NCBI RefSeq assembly: GCF_031456295.1
Contig: NZ_JAVDUJ010000001.1
Location: forward strand, 1,116,001 to 1,180,000
Reading direction: 5' to 3'
DNA: 64,000 nt
Origin: Arcanobacterium_A hippocoleae
GTDB lineage: Bacteria; Actinomycetota; Actinomycetes; Actinomycetales; Actinomycetaceae
This document shows positions 34,541 through 42,486 of the stretch, piece after piece (position 1 is the first letter of the stretch; each line of letters starts with the position of its first letter). A program made the position numbers and the translations under genes. The notes beneath the pieces are model-generated. The model was given only the letters and a program-made list of their open reading frames with translations, was not told the DNA's origin and did not search any database.

Positions 34541-35620
34541 TCAAGCTGCGAGAGTGACTTGTTTGCGGGTTAGTTCTTTGGTGAGGTGCCGGTAGATTTT
34601 GCGTGCGAGGTAACGTTTTATCAGCCGAATAGTCTCGCGTTTGGTTTTTCCTTCGGCTAGTCGTTTTTTCATGTAGGCGCGGGTCTGGTCATCGTTTCTC
34701 AGGCGTACGAGAGCCACGGTATGTAGAGCGTTATTGAGTGCTCGGTCTCCGCCTCTGTTGAGCCGGTAGCGTACCTTGTTTCCTGACGATGCTGGTATTG
34801 GGCTTGTCCCCGCTAGGGCAGCGAAAGCCGCTTCGCTTTTGACCCTGCCCACGTGGGAGTAAGAGATAATCATTTGCGCGGCGGTGACAGGGCCTACTCC
34901 TGGCATTTCAAGTAGTGTTGGGGCTACTAGTTCAACGAGCATTGCCAGTTGTGCTTGGTTTTCTGCCAGTTGTGTTCGAGCGTCAATGATGGTTTTGGCT
35001 AGGCGTTTTGCTTCTTGTTTGGCAACGAGTACGTCGATAGCGTCACCGGGTTGTGCCTCAAGTGCGGCGATTTGGTGGATCTGTTTTACCGACAGTGCTC
35101 GTCTGGCATCAATGCCAAGGTCTGTACAGCGGGTCAGAGCTGTCAACGAGTTGATGTTAACGGTTGTGGCACGTGTGAGCTGTTTCCTAGCAGCAACCAG
35201 GATACGCAGAGCCTCACGATAATCTCCTTGTTTTGGGATAGTCAGCTCGGTTTCATCTTTACCAAGAGTCCTAGCGGCGATCTGAAAGGCGTCAATTACA
35301 TCGTTTTTAGCGAGTTTCTTACGACCCCTTACTAACAGGCGTGGGGCTTCAACCACGCGGTAACCTGCCTGCTCTAAAGCAACACGGAACCTAGTGCCAT
35401 AGGAGGCTGTGCCTTCCATAGATACTAAAACCTCACGTAAATCAGCTCTTGTGTGTTTGGTGATCCATTCTTGCGCGCGGACGTGTCCTTGAGAAGTGTT
35501 GGCGAACGTCTGACAGACGATTTCAGCACCTGTGGCGCACTCTAGGATCGATAGCACATGGTTTCTGGCGTGTGTATCGATGCCTACGATGAAACGGTAG
35601 AGGTGTGCGACAATTGCCAT
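34541..35620 (-). mobile_element. IS110-family transposase gene (intact)
   Basis: A 359-residue DEDD/serine-type IS110 transposase. The N-terminal RuvC-like domain has FIVGIDTHARNHVL, SMEGTASYGTRF, LLVRGRKKLAKNDVIDAF, carrying the acidic residues. The C-terminal Tnp20 domain has PGVGPVTAAQMII, AAFAALAGTSPIPASSGNKV and RGGDRALNNALH with the catalytic Ser region. ATG at 35620 has AAGGAGG 8 bases upstream. It is full length and without frameshift, so the element could still be mobile. It separates the methylase operon from TerL. Exact ends were not determined. Confidence 0.9.
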
Positions 35621-35990
35621 ATGGATTCAACCTCCTTGGTTATTGAAAACAGCGGGTTGTTTCTTACCTTGAGGTCTGATCCGGCATCGTGTTCTTAGAG
35701 TCGTGTCTAGGACTTGGTTTGCTGGCAATACTGTGACGAGTCACGCCAACGAAAACTGGCGGACATGCTTCTAATCAAGCCAATACATACCGGCCGGGTC
35801 AGACCACAACCCTCGCAGCGGACATGTCAGCCAAAAAGCACCAGAAACTTTGCTCCCCTTACAGGGAGATCAATATCTCTGCGCCGGTATATACACGAGT
35901 CACGCCACCAGAGCTATGGTCTAATCCTGCCAGCCGATCCCAGACCAGCCACACCCAAAAGTCTCACAGTATGTACATGACCAAACAAGA
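35621..35990 (-). ncRNA. IS110 5' noncoding region, candidate bridge (seek) RNA
   Basis: The 370 bases upstream of the transposase, on its coding strand, contain no gene. IS110-group elements encode in this position a structured bridge RNA whose loops specify target and donor, which is established knowledge. A 13-base direct repeat ACGAGTCACGCCA occurs at 35736-35748 and 35895-35907. I could not resolve the RNA ends, its loops or the core dinucleotide by eye, so the boundaries given are those of the gap. Confidence 0.45.
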
Positions 35991-36005
35991 GAAGGAGAGA
36001 TGGTC

Positions 36006-36194
36006 ATGAACAGCTTCGAACGCGACCAGCTAGCAATTCAGAACGGCGATTCAGTTCAGGTGATGAAGCGTCGTAAGGCTGAAATCACCGCCCTAGAAGC
36101 AAAACTTGGACGGGAGAAGAACGGCTTCCGAGCATCCATCATCGCCCACCAGCTCGAGGAGCGTCGCACCGAATACCCGCCCTCGACGCCCTGA
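36006..36194 (+). CDS. Small charged phage protein, unknown function
   Basis: A 62-residue highly charged helical protein (MNSFERDQLAIQNGDSVQVM at the start, RKAEITALEAKLGREKNGF in the middle). ATG 36006 has AAGGAGAG upstream; the in-frame ATG at 36000 is less well placed. No domain recognised. It lies between the IS110 gap and TerL and is followed by terminator hairpins, so it is probably the last gene of the methylase operon. Confidence 0.5.
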   Translation: MNSFERDQLAIQNGDSVQVMKRRKAEITALEAKLGREKNGFRASIIAHQLEERRTEYPPSTP

Positions 36195-36212
36195 TCTAAA
36201 CCCCGCACACTA

Positions 36213-36280
36213 CGCCTAAGCCCTCACGGTTTAGGCGCAGTGCTCTGAGAACTTTTCGCCCCGCTGGTTGGGGCTTTTCT
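36213..36280 (+). terminator. Two hairpins before TerL
   Basis: CGCCTAA (36213-36219) pairs with TTAGGCG (36231-36237). GCCCC (36258-36262) pairs with GGGGC (36270-36274) followed by TTTTCTT, a rho-independent type. They separate the methylase operon from TerL, which has GGAGAGGAGGTG before ATG 36309. Confidence 0.65.
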
Positions 36281-36308
36281 TATGCCATTGGAGAGGAGGT
36301 GAATTACG

Positions 36309-37913
36309 ATGCGTCAACTACACGCCTATACACCAACAAGGTTCATGGCCGACGGCTCGACCTATGACAAGCGCAAGGCTGACTATGCGGTCGCCTTTAT
36401 CCAGGCTTTGAAGCATACGAAGGGCCGCTGGTCAGGCAAACCCTTCCATTTGATTGACTGGCAAGAACAAATCATCCGCGACCTGTTCGGAACCGTCAAG
36501 GCTGACGGGTTTAGACAGTTCACGACCGCCTACGTCGAGATACCCAAGAAGATGGGCAAAAGTGAGCTCGCCGCCGCAGTCGCGCTCCTGCTCACCTGCG
36601 GGGATGGTGAAGAACGCGCCGAAGTCTATGGGTGTGCAGCCGACCGCCAGCAAGCGAGCATCGTGTTCGAGGTAGCTGCCGACATGATCCGCATGAGCCC
36701 AGCCCTCTCGAAGCGAGTAAAGATTCTTTCTTCACAAAAGCGCATTATTTACAAGCCCACTAACTCCTTCTATCAAGTCTTGAGTGCAGAGGCGTATTCG
36801 AAGCACGGGTTTAATATCTCCGGTGTTGTCTTCGACGAACTGCACACCCAACCGGGGCGTGCCTTGTTCGACGTCATGACCAAAGGTTCTGGTGATGCCC
36901 GCACCCAGCCGTTGTACTTCCTGATTACGACGGCTGGCACTGATACGCATAGTATTTGTTATGAGCAGCATGAGAAAGCCGAAGACATCCTCGCAGGCAA
37001 AAAGCACGATCCGACGTTCTATCCAGTGATTTACGGGGCTGGCCGTGAGGACGACTGGACCGACGAAGCCGTGTGGTATAAGGCTAATCCTTCTCTAGGG
37101 ATCACGGTTCCGATTGAGAAAGTCCGCCAAGCCTGCACAAGCGCGAAACAAAACCCTGCTGAAGAAAACACGTTCAGGCAGTTGCGTTTGAATCAGTGGG
37201 TGAAGCAGTCGGTGCGGTGGATGCCCATGCACGTGTGGAACCAAAACTCAGCACCCGTTGACCTGAGCGATTTGGAGGGGCGTGTGTGTTACGGCGGGCT
37301 TGATCTAGCCTCGACGACGGATATCACAGCGTTCGTGCTCGTCTTCCCACCCCAAACTGGTGACGACAAATACGTTATCGCGCCCTGGTTTTGGATCCCT
37401 GAGGACAACCTCAAACTCCGCGTCGCGCGCGACCATGTGCCATACGACCTGTGGGAGCAGCAAGGCTTCCTGCAAACCACGGAAGGTAACGTCGTCCACT
37501 ACGGCGCGATCGAAACCTTCATCGAAGAACTAGGGACTCGGTTCGATATCAGGGAGATTGCTTTCGACCGTTGGGGCGCAGTCCAAATGAGCCAAAACCT
37601 CGAAGCCTCAGGTTTCACCGTTGTCCCGTTCGGGCAAGGCTTCAAAGACATGAGCCCGCCCTCGAAAGAGCTGATGAAACTCGCACTCGAAGGACGCCTA
37701 GCGCACGGCGGGCACCCAGTTCTGTCGTGGATGGTGGACAACATTCACATCCGCCAAGACCCTGCAGGTAACATCAAACCCGACAAACAAAAGAGCACCG
37801 AGAAGATCGACGGCGTGGTCGCAACCATCATGGCACTCGACCGCGCCATCCGAAACGGCACCGGACACATCAGCGGAAGTGTTTATGACGAGCGCGGATT
37901 GTTAGTATTTTGA
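36309..37913 (+). CDS. terL: Terminase large subunit
   Basis: A 534-residue packaging motor. The ATPase lobe has YVEIPKKMGKSELAAAVALL (Walker A), VVFDELHTQP (Walker B) and FLITTAGTDTHS (coupling motif). The nuclease lobe has YGGLDLASTTDITAFVLVF with the first catalytic Asp, and IREIAFDRWGA further on. Length and order fit HK97-like TerL. It drives DNA into the capsid and cuts it. The last 60 codons are duplicated at 39437-39612. Confidence 0.93.
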   Translation: MRQLHAYTPTRFMADGSTYDKRKADYAVAFIQALKHTKGRWSGKPFHLIDWQEQIIRDLFGTVKADGFRQFTTAYVEIPKKMGKSELAAAVALLLTCGDGEERAEVYGCAADRQQASIVFEVAADMIRMSPALSKRVKILSSQKRIIYKPTNSFYQVLSAEAYSKHGFNISGVVFDELHTQPGRALFDVMTKGSGDARTQPLYFLITTAGTDTHSICYEQHEKAEDILAGKKHDPTFYPVIYGAGREDDWTDEAVWYKANPSLGITVPIEKVRQACTSAKQNPAEENTFRQLRLNQWVKQSVRWMPMHVWNQNSAPVDLSDLEGRVCYGGLDLASTTDITAFVLVFPPQTGDDKYVIAPWFWIPEDNLKLRVARDHVPYDLWEQQGFLQTTEGNVVHYGAIETFIEELGTRFDIREIAFDRWGAVQMSQNLEASGFTVVPFGQGFKDMSPPSKELMKLALEGRLAHGGHPVLSWMVDNIHIRQDPAGNIKPDKQKSTEKIDGVVATIMALDRAIRNGTGHISGSVYDERGLLVF

Positions 37914-37933
37914 ATTCCAAATCAATATGCTTG

Positions 37934-37975
37934 TTGACTGTGCGAATGAAGAGTGTGTTAGAATAACGCTAACAC
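37934..37975 (+). promoter_or_regulatory. Promoter with palindrome over -10, cargo cassette 1
   Basis: TTGACT (37934-37939) and TAGAAT (37959-37964) are 19 bases apart. The perfect 7-bp inverted repeat GTGTTAG (37955-37961) / CTAACAC (37969-37975) covers the -10 box, a classic repressor-site position. The leader after it contains AGCAACAAGGAAGTTGTG flanked by AACACT and AGTGTGTT, similar to the leader of cassette 2. Confidence 0.6.
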
Positions 37976-38094
37976 TTTAAGCAACAAGGAAGTTGTGTAA
38001 TAGTGTGTTGTTCCGTGGCGGACATCAATACTCACTGTGGGGCAGATGTTGCCAGAGCAAAATCGTGTAATGAAGCATGCTAAGGAGAAATATT

Positions 38095-38655
38095 ATGACA
38101 GCTAAAACAGCGATTATAGCAGCTATCACGAGTGCTACCCTCTCTATGTCAAGCGTAGGAGTCGCAACAGCTGCAGATATAAATACTGTAGGTGGAGGAA
38201 ATACTGAAGTCTCTGTAATGAACTCCGATATAGCTTCGAGCCAGGAATTAGAGCAACTTGCGCAAGAGCTAGAAAATATTTTTGCTACATATTTGTCTCA
38301 GAATGATGCAGGACGTTGGTATGTCACTGAGGCGGGGTATATGTCGCATGTCAATAAAGCGGATCTTGAAGTGATAGCAGCAAGATTGAATGGCGAGCCA
38401 TTTGTCAATAATACTGCTATTCAAACTAGATCCAGCGATTACACAAAATGCGTAATTGATGTTACAGGGCTTGGAGCTATTGCGGGATTATTTACTGGAG
38501 CTTTTACCAAGCTAATCGAAAGGCAACTTTGGAAGGAAGCTGCTCTTTATATCGTTAAAATTGTAGGGAAAAATGCAATTAAAGGCGGCGTTGTAGGTCT
38601 TGCTGCATCATTGGCTGCATCTGCTATTTGGTGTGCGACTCCGTGGTCGCGGTAG
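38095..38655 (+). CDS. Secreted two-cysteine hydrophobic protein, cassette 1
   Basis: A 186-residue protein. The signal peptide is MTAKTAIIAAITSATLSMSS to about residue 30, ending near VATAADI. A helical middle part has SQELEQLAQELENIFATYL. The last 65 residues begin with KCVIDVTGLG and end WCATPW: two cysteines around a very hydrophobic, Gly/Ala/Lys-rich stretch (GAIAGLFTGAFTKLI, NAIKGGVVGLAASLAAS). ATG 38095 has AAGGAGA upstream. The architecture (signal, propeptide, hydrophobic disulfide module) resembles secreted bacteriocin or cannibalism-type toxins such as SdpC, but there is no family recognition. It is followed by a small membrane protein that could give immunity. Confidence 0.65.
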   Translation: MTAKTAIIAAITSATLSMSSVGVATAADINTVGGGNTEVSVMNSDIASSQELEQLAQELENIFATYLSQNDAGRWYVTEAGYMSHVNKADLEVIAARLNGEPFVNNTAIQTRSSDYTKCVIDVTGLGAIAGLFTGAFTKLIERQLWKEAALYIVKIVGKNAIKGGVVGLAASLAASAIWCATPWSR

Positions 38656-38680
38656 TGAAACGGGAGGGAGGAAGATTCTC

Positions 38681-38878
38681 ATGTCACAGAAGCTCCGATA
38701 CGTTTTACAGGCGGTTGTATGTACAGCATTGATCGGTCTCTTATTTTTTATTGGTACCTTGACTTCTGAGTTTTTTAACGACATAGTGCACGAGAATATG
38801 GCTGCAGTTGTGGTGATCTCGGTGGTATTTCCCGCAGTTACCATGTATTTAAAGTACGACTCCGAGAAACAAAAGTAG
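38681..38878 (+). CDS. Two-helix membrane protein, cassette 1 (possible immunity)
   Basis: A 65-residue protein with two hydrophobic segments (YVLQAVVCTALIGLLFFIGT; AAVVVISVVFPAVTMYL) and a charged tail. ATG 38681 has GGGAGGGAGGAAG upstream, 25 bases after the secreted protein stop. Small membrane proteins directly after secreted toxins often confer immunity; here that is inference. A shorter start at the upstream frame is not supported. Confidence 0.55.
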   Translation: MSQKLRYVLQAVVCTALIGLLFFIGTLTSEFFNDIVHENMAAVVVISVVFPAVTMYLKYDSEKQK

Positions 38879-38880
38879 TA

Positions 38881-39027
38881 TTTTCTTCCAGTTGCGTTCC
38901 TGGTGCGACGCAGGCAAGTTTGGTGAAAACCATCCTCGCTCATAAGACCGTGATTGCACAAGCGCTTAAAATGTTTGGTCTTGGGGCTGCTGCAGGGGCT
39001 CTTCTCGAAAGCGATAGTGTGAAATAG
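38881..39027 (+). pseudogene. Fragment of a secreted-protein-like frame
   Basis: A reading frame without a usable start ends at the TAG at 39025-39027. It reads SCVPGATQASLVKTILAHKT then ALKMFGLGAAAGALLESD. The Cys, Lys-rich and Gly/Ala-rich hydrophobic composition resembles the C-terminal part of the neighbouring secreted protein family, so it may be the remains of a third such gene. It is too short to be sure. Confidence 0.35.
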
Positions 39028-39034
39028 GGGAAAT

Positions 39035-39412
39035 ATGTTCTGCCAAAGGTCAGAATCAGACGGTGCGGACAATGTGGGTAGTTGGAGAATTTTTCTTACT
39101 TCTATCGTCTACACCGTTTGGTTCGCTCTAGCTACGCATCTAGCTCTGGGGTATGCTAAAAATGCGTCAATCACCTTTATTGTTTTCAGTTACAGTTGGC
39201 TTTTGGCGCTTGTGATGTGTTTTAAGAGGCAACAGTTTTTGGGGATGAGAACAGCAGCGGTTTTGTTAATCGGCGGGCTTTGCATGTTCCCTTTTTCTAT
39301 ATATGTAAATATAAGATGGGCGCAAATTGTTTCAACAATAGTAACAATTTTAATTATTGTTAGCCTTTCGGTTTTTTCGTCTTGCACAAGATGCTCGATA
39401 TTTTCCAGATAA
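39035..39412 (+). CDS. Membrane protein, cassette 1
   Basis: A 125-residue protein with four hydrophobic stretches (IFLTSIVYTVWFALATHLAL, ASITFIVFSYSWLLALVMC, AAVLLIGGLCMFPFSIYV, IVSTIVTILIIVSLSVFSS). ATG 39035 has AGGGGAAAT upstream. No family recognised. It is the last gene of cassette 1 and, like the membrane proteins of cassette 2, may protect the producer or help export; inference from position only. Confidence 0.5.
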   Translation: MFCQRSESDGADNVGSWRIFLTSIVYTVWFALATHLALGYAKNASITFIVFSYSWLLALVMCFKRQQFLGMRTAAVLLIGGLCMFPFSIYVNIRWAQIVSTIVTILIIVSLSVFSSCTRCSIFSR

Positions 39413-39436
39413 AATATCAGTAACGTCTGGTTAATA

Positions 39437-39612
39437 GATAACGTCCGTATCCTCCAAGATCCGGCAGGCAACATCAAGCCCGACAAGCAAAAGACACTGA
39501 GAAGATCGACGGCGTCGTCGCCACAATCATGGCACTCGACCGCGCCATCCGCTGCGGACAAGGAACCGAAACCGGAAGCGTTTACGACCAACGAGGACTA
39601 CTCGTACTGTAA
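39437..39612 (+). pseudogene. Second, diverged copy of the TerL 3' end
   Basis: Bases 39437-39612 encode the last TerL residues again: QDPAGNIKPDKQK, a one-base deletion, then EKIDGVVATIMALDRAIR and GSVYDQRGLLVL with a stop. The true TerL ends QDPAGNIKPDKQKSTEKIDG and GSVYDERGLLVF. Differences are scattered as expected of another phage's TerL, not of a recent tandem duplication. The fragment has no start and separates cassette 1 from cassette 2. It records that cassettes entered by recombination in TerL. Confidence 0.88.
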
Positions 39613-39625
39613 AAAGAATTTTCTC

Positions 39626-39702
39626 TTGACAACATAATGTGAGATATATCTACACTGTAGATAACAGTATTTAGCCAACAAAGTTGTTGCGCAAATACTG
39701 TT
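39626..39702 (+). promoter_or_regulatory. Promoter, palindrome over -10 and leader hairpin, cassette 2
   Basis: TTGACA (39626-39631) and TACACT (39651-39656) are 19 bases apart. TATCTACACTGTAGATA (39647-39663), a perfect 8-bp palindrome with one central base, covers the -10. In the leader AACAGTATTT (39663-39672) pairs perfectly with AAATACTGTT (39693-39702), enclosing AGCCAACAAAGTTGTTG. The same layout appears in cassette 1. Repression at the -10 plus leader control is inferred. Confidence 0.62.
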
Positions 39703-39783
39703 TTACCTGCAGTAAGCATCGACGCTACTGCGGAACAGAGGTTGCCGACATGGTGCCGACAACGTGACAAATAAGGAGAAAAA

Positions 39784-40326
39784 ATGAAAATCCACAATAT
39801 GGTCATTGGAGCCTCTGTAAGTTTGGCACTCGGATTAGCGGGTACAGGTGTAGCTGCTGCTAGCGTGAGTGAGGGGAACGGTAGAGGTGTTTCGACACCA
39901 GCAGTCTCGACATCGGTTAACCTAAACTCGATTTCACCTTCGCTGAGTGACGCGGAACTTGACCGTCTTATTCAGGCATTAGAGAGAGTTCCAGAAAACT
40001 TAAGGAATGCAAACCCGAGGACAACGCCGAATTATGAAGCCGAGCTTTCTCGAGCGCTAAACGGAATACGTGTTGGAGGGATAGCTACGCGAGCATCGTG
40101 GTGGCAGTGCGGTGCTGAGGTAGCAAGTGTAATTGTTCAATATGGTCTTCCTGTGGGCAAAATACTCAAATGGCTGAAGGAAGCGCGGAAAATTTGGGGT
40201 GGTGTAAGCGGCATTTGGAGAGCCATTAAAAGCGGAGCAGCTTTTGCTGAGATTGGCGAGGAAGGTGTCCAAGCTCTCGAGATGATTCTCGGATTCGATG
40301 GGGTGATTTCCGCTTGCTTCGGGTGA
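39784..40326 (+). CDS. Secreted two-cysteine hydrophobic protein, cassette 2
   Basis: A 180-residue protein with a signal peptide (MKIHNMVIGASVSLALGLAG, cleavage near VAAAS), a helical propeptide-like region (SLSDAELDRLIQALERVP), and a C-terminal 75 residues starting WWQCGAEVASVIVQYG and ending GVISACFG, with one Cys at each end and amphipathic basic helices between (ILKWLKEARKIWGGVSGIW). Sequence differs from the cassette 1 protein but the plan is the same: signal, ELxxLxxxLE helix, Cys-bounded hydrophobic module. A secreted membrane-active toxin is the most natural guess; unproven. AAGGAGAAAAA precedes ATG 39784. Confidence 0.65.
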   Translation: MKIHNMVIGASVSLALGLAGTGVAAASVSEGNGRGVSTPAVSTSVNLNSISPSLSDAELDRLIQALERVPENLRNANPRTTPNYEAELSRALNGIRVGGIATRASWWQCGAEVASVIVQYGLPVGKILKWLKEARKIWGGVSGIWRAIKSGAAFAEIGEEGVQALEMILGFDGVISACFG

Positions 40327-40341
40327 GAGCGGAGAAGTGAT

Positions 40342-40818
40342 ATGAGTACGACTTGGAAGCCCATCTCGTTTTCTTACGCCTGGTGGGGGCACATAATCAC
40401 TGGTTTTATTATTGGTATATGTGTTTTCATAGCCTCTAACATTGTGTTTTGGCTGATACCCCACAAGGCGACCGTGTATCTATTGATAACTATTGTGGGA
40501 GTAAGTGTGGTTGTTTGCGAAACACTATCGACCATATTTGATCAGTATTACGCAAGAAAAAAGAAACATAATTCTCCAGGTGGTTGGCGACCCATCTTTG
40601 TGAAGCTTTTTCTTTTAGCAATTACTTATTTCTCCTCGTCGTACGCGCTACTTAACTCCCTGTTGTCGGCAGGAATCATGGCAGCGCTCGCAATAGCTGT
40701 GGAGCTGGTTTCTATTACCTTACTGAGGTCTTGGGAACCAGGAATGAATGATGAAGAAGTGCGTGAAGCGTGGCGAAATACCGCAGAGGCCGCTAAACGG
40801 GTGATAACGGAAGACTGA
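40342..40818 (+). CDS. Membrane protein, cassette 2 (possible immunity)
   Basis: A 158-residue protein with four hydrophobic segments (GHIITGFIIGICVFIASNIV, VYLLITIVGVSVVVCETL, FVKLFLLAITYFSSSYALL, AALAIAVELVSITLL) and an acidic soluble tail (MNDEEVREAWRNTAEAAKRV). It begins 15 bases after the secreted protein with GAGCGGAGAAG upstream. No family recognised. Co-transcription with the secreted protein suggests an immunity or export function. Confidence 0.6.
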   Translation: MSTTWKPISFSYAWWGHIITGFIIGICVFIASNIVFWLIPHKATVYLLITIVGVSVVVCETLSTIFDQYYARKKKHNSPGGWRPIFVKLFLLAITYFSSSYALLNSLLSAGIMAALAIAVELVSITLLRSWEPGMNDEEVREAWRNTAEAAKRVITED

Positions 40819-40905
40819 GATGTGGACGTTATAACAAAAAAGGTAGAGGAATTGAACCTTGATTGATGGGAAGCAGCAATGGACGTATGTGACATAGGGG
40901 ATTAA

Positions 40906-41076
40906 ATGCGTGTAACCAATGTGGCAGGTTGGCTGCTTTGCATAGCTGGCATCGTTCTTCTGTGGCTGGATATTTCTCATGCCGAGTTCTTGTGCTTGGC
41001 TGGTTTTTTAGTGGCTCTTGCTGGGGTGGTCTGCTCGAAAGCAACATCGAAGAACCGTGATGTTTCTGATAGATGA
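40906..41076 (+). CDS. Small two-helix membrane protein, cassette 2
   Basis: A 56-residue frame beginning with ATG 40906 (MRVTNVAGWLLCIAGIVLLW) and ending KNRDVSDR before TGA at 41074-41076. Two hydrophobic segments (VAGWLLCIAGIVLLWLDI; FLCLAGFLVALAGVVC) suggest a hairpin membrane protein. GGGG lies six bases upstream. It parallels the 65-residue protein of cassette 1. Function unknown. Confidence 0.5.
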   Translation: MRVTNVAGWLLCIAGIVLLWLDISHAEFLCLAGFLVALAGVVCSKATSKNRDVSDR

Positions 41077-41181
41077 TCTTATTTTTCTAGATTTTTCTAT
41101 AGGTTCGATTTTTCATATCTGATGGGCATCTGTCTTGTGGCAGGTGCCCATCTTCATGCCTGCTCTTCTAGGAGGTGAGAA

Positions 41182-42486
41182 ATGGGTTTTCTGAATTGGC
41201 TGCGTGGCAGCTCTGCTCGCAAATCTGACGATCATGCGATTGGCTCGGGTTATAGCTTTTTCTTCGGGGCTGCGTCGTCTGGTCGTCCGGTGACTGAGCG
41301 TAGCGCGATGCAGTTGACTGCCGTGTATTCGTGTGTGCGGATTTTGGCTGAGGCGGTCGCGGGTTTGCCGTTGCATGTTTACCGGCAGAGTGCTGATGGG
41401 GCGAAGGTGAAGGCGCTCGATCATCCGCTCTATAGGTTGTTGCATGATGAGCCGAACCTGGAGATGACGTCCTTCGTGTTCCGTGAAACGTTGATGACTC
41501 ACTTGTTGTTGTGGGGTAATGCGTTTGCTCAGGTGATTCGTAATGGTCGTGATGAGGTTATCGGCTTGTATCCGCTGATGCCAAACAGAATGACCGTGGG
41601 CAGAGATGAGCAAGGTCGTTTGTATTATGAGTATCAGCGTACATGGGATGAACCAAGTGGCAGGTTCGAAACTGTACGCCTGTCACCGCATGAAGTGTTA
41701 CATATTCCAGGGTTGGGTTTTGACGGCCTGGTCGGCTACAGCCCGATTGCGATGGCAAAAAACGCTATCGGCTTGGCTCAAGCGACGGAGGATTATGGTG
41801 CGAGCTTTTTCGCGAATGGTGCGGCTCCCGGTGGCGTGTTGGAGCATCCAGGAACAATCAAAGACCCAGCTCGCGTCCGCGAATCATGGCAGTCGACGTT
41901 CGGCGGAGCGAGGAACGGCAACAAGATCGCCGTGCTGGAAGAGGGCATGAAATACACGCCCATCAGCGTCTCACCTGAGCAGGCCCAGTTTTTGGAGACG
42001 AGAAAGTTTCAGATCAACGAAATTGCTCGAATCTTCCGTATTCCGCCGCACATGATTGGCGACCTCGAAAAATCCTCGTTTTCCAATATTGAGCAGCAAT
42101 CGCTCGAGTTCGTGAAGTACACGCTGGATCCGTGGGTGATCCGCTTCGAACAAGCCATCAGCAAAACCCTCCTTGCTGAGCGTGAGAAACCACAGGTGTA
42201 TGTGAAGTTTAATCTTGAAGGCTTGCTGCGTGGGGATTATAAGTCGCGGATGGATGGGTATGCGGTGGCGCGGCAGAACGGGTGGATGAGCGCTAACGAT
42301 ATCCGCGAGTTAGAAAACCTCGACCGCATCAGCATCGAGGCAGGCGGTGACCTCTATTTGGTGAACGGGAACATGCTCCCGCTCGGGCTTGCTGGAGCCT
42401 ACGCGCAGACAACCGCATCTGAACCAGAGCCTGAACTGGCCCAGGAACCTTCGAGTAACGAGCTTCCCTTAAGGAGGAGGATATGA
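41182..42486 (+). CDS. Phage portal protein, HK97 family
   Basis: A 434-residue portal: FFFGAASSGRPVTERSAMQL, AVYSCVRILAEAVAGLPLHV, LLLWGNAFAQVIRNGRDEV, HIPGLGFDGLVGYSPIAMA and FRIPPHMIGDLEKSSFSNIE are all HK97-family signatures. It forms the DNA entry ring of the capsid and docks the terminase. AGGAGGTGAGAA precedes ATG 41182. The stop overlaps the protease start. In standard phages it would directly follow TerL. Confidence 0.95.
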   Translation: MGFLNWLRGSSARKSDDHAIGSGYSFFFGAASSGRPVTERSAMQLTAVYSCVRILAEAVAGLPLHVYRQSADGAKVKALDHPLYRLLHDEPNLEMTSFVFRETLMTHLLLWGNAFAQVIRNGRDEVIGLYPLMPNRMTVGRDEQGRLYYEYQRTWDEPSGRFETVRLSPHEVLHIPGLGFDGLVGYSPIAMAKNAIGLAQATEDYGASFFANGAAPGGVLEHPGTIKDPARVRESWQSTFGGARNGNKIAVLEEGMKYTPISVSPEQAQFLETRKFQINEIARIFRIPPHMIGDLEKSSFSNIEQQSLEFVKYTLDPWVIRFEQAISKTLLAEREKPQVYVKFNLEGLLRGDYKSRMDGYAVARQNGWMSANDIRELENLDRISIEAGGDLYLVNGNMLPLGLAGAYAQTTASEPEPELAQEPSSNELPLRRRI

